From NCBI RefSeq assembly GCF_000967655.1, contig NZ_JXYA01000006.1, positions 1-64,000 of the forward strand: a DNA stretch of 64,000 nucleotides, read 5' to 3'. This document shows positions 61,759-64,000 of this stretch, piece by piece. Each line of letters opens with the position of its first letter. The stretch's first letter is position 1. Origin of the DNA: Pseudoalteromonas rubra. GTDB taxonomy: Bacteria; Pseudomonadota; Gammaproteobacteria; Enterobacterales; Alteromonadaceae. The translations under genes and the position numbers were made by a program. The notes beneath the pieces are model-generated. The model was not told where the DNA came from. It saw only the letters and a list, made by a program, of their open reading frames with translations, and searched no databases.

Positions 61759-63450
61759 ATGATCACGGTAGGTATCGACTTAGGCACAACCAATAGCGCA
61801 ATCAGTTACTGGGATGGTGAACAAAGTGTGTTAATTCCCAATTCACTGGGCGACGCTCTAACCCCATCAGTGGTTGGGGTTGACAATAGCGGCGAGGTAT
61901 TAGTGGGCAAAGCAGCTAAAGAGCGGCTGATCTCGCATCCGCTACACACCACCGCCTTGTTTAAACGTTACATGGGTACCCAACGTACCGTGACTCTGGG
62001 TAAGCAACACTATAGCGCCGCCGAGTTATCCTCCCTGGTACTGAAATCGCTTAAAGCAGATGCCGAAGCGCAGCTCGCGCAACCCGTTACACAAGCCGTG
62101 ATCAGCGTACCGGCCTACTTTAACGACTATCAGCGTAAGGCCACGAAACTGGCCGCAGAGCTGGCCGGATTGGAAGTGCTGCGCCTGATCAACGAACCCA
62201 CCGCGGCGGCACTGGCCTATGGCCTGCAATCTCAAGAAGACGACACCCATTACCTGATCCTGGATTTGGGCGGCGGGACGTTTGATGTAACCATTTTGGA
62301 ATACTTCGACAGGGTAATGGAAGTCAAAGCTTCGGCAGGCGACAACCATCTTGGCGGCGAAGATTTTACCGGCTTGCTGATCTCGGATTTTCTGCGCCAG
62401 CACCAGCTGCAACCGCAGCAACTCAATGAGCATCAGCAGCAAAACTTAACCCGACTGATTGACGAGTGTAAATGCCGCTTAAGCGGCGAAAAACAACCGC
62501 ACTTTGAGATAGAGCTGGCCGAGCAAACTCTGCGCTATGAGCTAAGCGAAGACAAAATGCGCGAGATCTGCCAGCCACTGCTCAACCGTTTACTCACGCC
62601 CATTGAACGGGCATTTAACGATGCCGGACTAACCCCCTCAGACATTGACCACATTGTCATGGTCGGTGGAGCATCGCGCATGAATATTTATAAGCAGTGC
62701 CTTATCAAAGCACTCAAATGCTTTCCGACTACTCAACTTGACCCGGACTTGGTGGTGGCGATGGGCGCCGGCATACAGGCGGGCCTGGTAGACAAAAACG
62801 AAGCCCTGGATGACGTAGTACTGACCGATGTCTCGGCGTTTAGCCTGGGGACAGGTACCCACAATGAGCACGACAACGATGGTAAGGTTGGCGACTACTT
62901 TACGCCCATTATTGAACGCAATACCGTTTTGCCGTGCAGTAAAGAGCAAGTATTTTATCCTATCCATAAAGCGCAAAAACGCCTGTTGATGACCATTTAT
63001 CAGGGTGAAAGCCGCTATGTGAAAAACAACATCAAGCTGGGTGAAATTGATGTGCCGCTGCCCAAATCCGACAGCATCGACGACAAAATGGTCCGCGTAC
63101 GCTTTACTTACGATATCAGCGGCCTGCTGGATGTAGACATTACGGTGGAGCAAACCCAGCACACCATCAGCCAGACCTTTGAACAGTCTTCTTCAATGCT
63201 GTCAGACAAAGAAAAGGCCCAGCTGAAAGAGAAAATGCAAAAGCTCAAAGTACACCCCAGAGATCAGCAGCATAACCGCCTGCTAATGGCCAAACTGGAG
63301 CGTATTTACGAGCAAAGCCGCGCTCAGTATCGTGAGCAGATAGCCGAGCTCATCAGCGTCTGGGAAGCGGCACTCGCAAGCCAGGACAGCCAACGTATTG
63401 AGCAAACATATCAGGAAATTACCCAATTTTTAAAAGAGTTAGGTGAATAA
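61759..63450 (+). CDS. hscC: Hsp70-family chaperone HscC
   Basis: A 563-residue Hsp70 from ATG 61759 (MITVGIDLGTTNSAIS), with CAGGAAG upstream; a longer frame has no Hsp70 sequence. ATPase motifs: GIDLGTTNSA at 4-13, RLINEPTAAALAYG near 145, LDLGGGTFDVT near 170 and MVGGASRM near 305. The C-terminal half is short against DnaK (HscC of E. coli has 556). It overlaps no gene and is followed after 1 bp by a J-domain gene whose product is its likely co-chaperone, as in the E. coli hscC/djlB/djlC group. Confidence 0.92.
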   Translation: MITVGIDLGTTNSAISYWDGEQSVLIPNSLGDALTPSVVGVDNSGEVLVGKAAKERLISHPLHTTALFKRYMGTQRTVTLGKQHYSAAELSSLVLKSLKADAEAQLAQPVTQAVISVPAYFNDYQRKATKLAAELAGLEVLRLINEPTAAALAYGLQSQEDDTHYLILDLGGGTFDVTILEYFDRVMEVKASAGDNHLGGEDFTGLLISDFLRQHQLQPQQLNEHQQQNLTRLIDECKCRLSGEKQPHFEIELAEQTLRYELSEDKMREICQPLLNRLLTPIERAFNDAGLTPSDIDHIVMVGGASRMNIYKQCLIKALKCFPTTQLDPDLVVAMGAGIQAGLVDKNEALDDVVLTDVSAFSLGTGTHNEHDNDGKVGDYFTPIIERNTVLPCSKEQVFYPIHKAQKRLLMTIYQGESRYVKNNIKLGEIDVPLPKSDSIDDKMVRVRFTYDISGLLDVDITVEQTQHTISQTFEQSSSMLSDKEKAQLKEKMQKLKVHPRDQQHNRLLMAKLERIYEQSRAQYREQIAELISVWEAALASQDSQRIEQTYQEITQFLKELGE

Positions 63451-63451
63451 A

Positions 63452-64000
63452 GTGACAGACAATCCCTGGGACGTACTGGGCATTGAGCCCGGTGCAGACA
63501 AAAAGACCATCAAGCGTGCCTATACGAGCAAGCTCAAACAATGTAAACCCGATGAAGATCCTGAAGGGTTTCAGCGACTACGGGCAGCCTATGACGAAGC
63601 TTTGGCCCAACTGGAAGAACAACCACAGCAGCGCGTAAAGCTGGGTGCAGAGGAGGCGCCACCGGTTCAGGCCATCGAACAGGTCACCCCACAAAACAAC
63701 CCACCGGAAGTTTTACCTGATATAACTGTGCAACCTCATAGTGAACCTGTGCAGACACACGTTTCAGCACCCGATGAAGGTGTTCAGCAGATGCAGGCGT
63801 TCAAAAAAGAACTGACGGAGCTGCTGGATAATTCCTACCGGCGCAACCAGCAAGGTGCCTGGCAACTGCTGATTGAGCACCCGGCCTGTGTAGATATGCA
63901 AAACCGCCGCACGGCCTCTCATCGGGTATTTCATGCCGTGCTGGATTTTCAAAAATCAGCGCGCGCGGAAGTCACCCCGCTGGATATTGAGATCCTGGTG
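63452..64000 (+). CDS. J-domain protein, HscC partner type (runs off the window)
   Basis: At least 183 codons from GTG 63452, with AGGTG as the ribosome site and 1 bp after the hscC stop; the end lies beyond the window. Residues 5-53 form a J-domain (PWDVLGIEPGADKKTIKRAY, then KCKPDEDPEGFQRLRAAYDEAL). The invariant HPD loop reads KPD (32-34) here. A proline- and glutamine-rich linker follows at about 60-105, then a helical region. The layout agrees with DjlB/DjlC-like proteins that work with HscC rather than with DnaK. Confidence 0.85.
   Translation, partial: MTDNPWDVLGIEPGADKKTIKRAYTSKLKQCKPDEDPEGFQRLRAAYDEALAQLEEQPQQRVKLGAEEAPPVQAIEQVTPQNNPPEVLPDITVQPHSEPVQTHVSAPDEGVQQMQAFKKELTELLDNSYRRNQQGAWQLLIEHPACVDMQNRRTASHRVFHAVLDFQKSARAEVTPLDIEILV

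Noticed and set aside
63764..63952. 62-codon minus-strand frame at the window end
   Set aside because: It is opposite the J-domain gene, whose plus-strand frame has a start, ribosome site and recognisable domain.

Overview
The window looks like chromosome of a marine gammaproteobacterium of the Alteromonadales, most likely Pseudoalteromonas or a close relative. The reasons are the intact fldB / xerD-dsbC-recJ-prfB-lysS block, which keeps the order known from E. coli, an RF2 gene with its programmed frameshift, CCA-encoding tRNA genes, a TonB receptor behind a Fur-type palindrome, an alpha-2-macroglobulin/PbpC pair, and a short interspersed repeat ending in ATACCAATT. The genus is an inference; the gammaproteobacterial placement is firm.

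Layout. 1-360: tRNA-Arg (a 5' stub at the window edge, a decayed copy and an intact copy) and tRNA-Ser. 0.9-7.9 kb: the conserved lysS-prfB-recJ-dsbC-xerD block on the minus strand with divergent fldB. 8-12.7 kb: two AraC-type regulators, an SRPBCC protein overlapping a sterol-desaturase-family membrane hydroxylase, a metallo-beta-lactamase-fold lipoprotein behind a three-half-site operator, and the 3' remnant of a phosphomannomutase gene. 12.9-19.6 kb: a bacterial alpha-2-macroglobulin with a CAEQ thioester followed by penicillin-binding protein 1C. 20-26 kb: one ABC ATPase with two tandem pairs of FtsX/MacB-type permeases, a duplicated exporter. 26.5-28.7 kb: a DUF1993 protein and an unrecognised 479-residue protein. 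28.8-33.1 kb: a chaperone / two small pilin-like proteins / usher cluster of the alternate chaperone-usher type. 33-38.9 kb: AraC regulator, HAD phosphatase, ybiT, a secreted FGE-fold/FN3/CBM protein and a small secreted DUF1579-like protein. 39-42.5 kb: a gene that looks truncated at its 5' end, then a sterol-desaturase/DUF1295 pair. 42.6-46.1 kb: a CadC-like regulator, an MmcQ/YjbR protein and two GNAT acetyltransferases, one of the hydroxylysine-acetyltransferase (IucB) type. 46.3-52.7 kb: MITE-like repeat, a BNR/VPS10-type beta-propeller protein, and a divergent TonB receptor. 53-56.5 kb: an orphan NarL-type response regulator, then a secreted dockerin-bearing protein and a membrane-anchored cohesin-domain protein. 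56.6-58.3 kb: TIGR03643 protein, BON-domain protein, outer-membrane barrel. 58.4-59.14 kb: a modular repeat array of about 153-bp units rich in hairpins, which runs into and supplies the C-terminus of an AGCS amino-acid symporter. 60.6-64 kb: a CtlX-type hydrolase, an HscC-type Hsp70, and a J-domain gene running off the end.

The window is mostly housekeeping and envelope functions. No phage, integron, CRISPR or recognisable defence island is seen. The less ordinary parts are the cohesin/dockerin pair, the reduced chaperone-usher cluster, the duplicated permease operon with a possible leader peptide, and the hairpin repeat array captured into a coding sequence.
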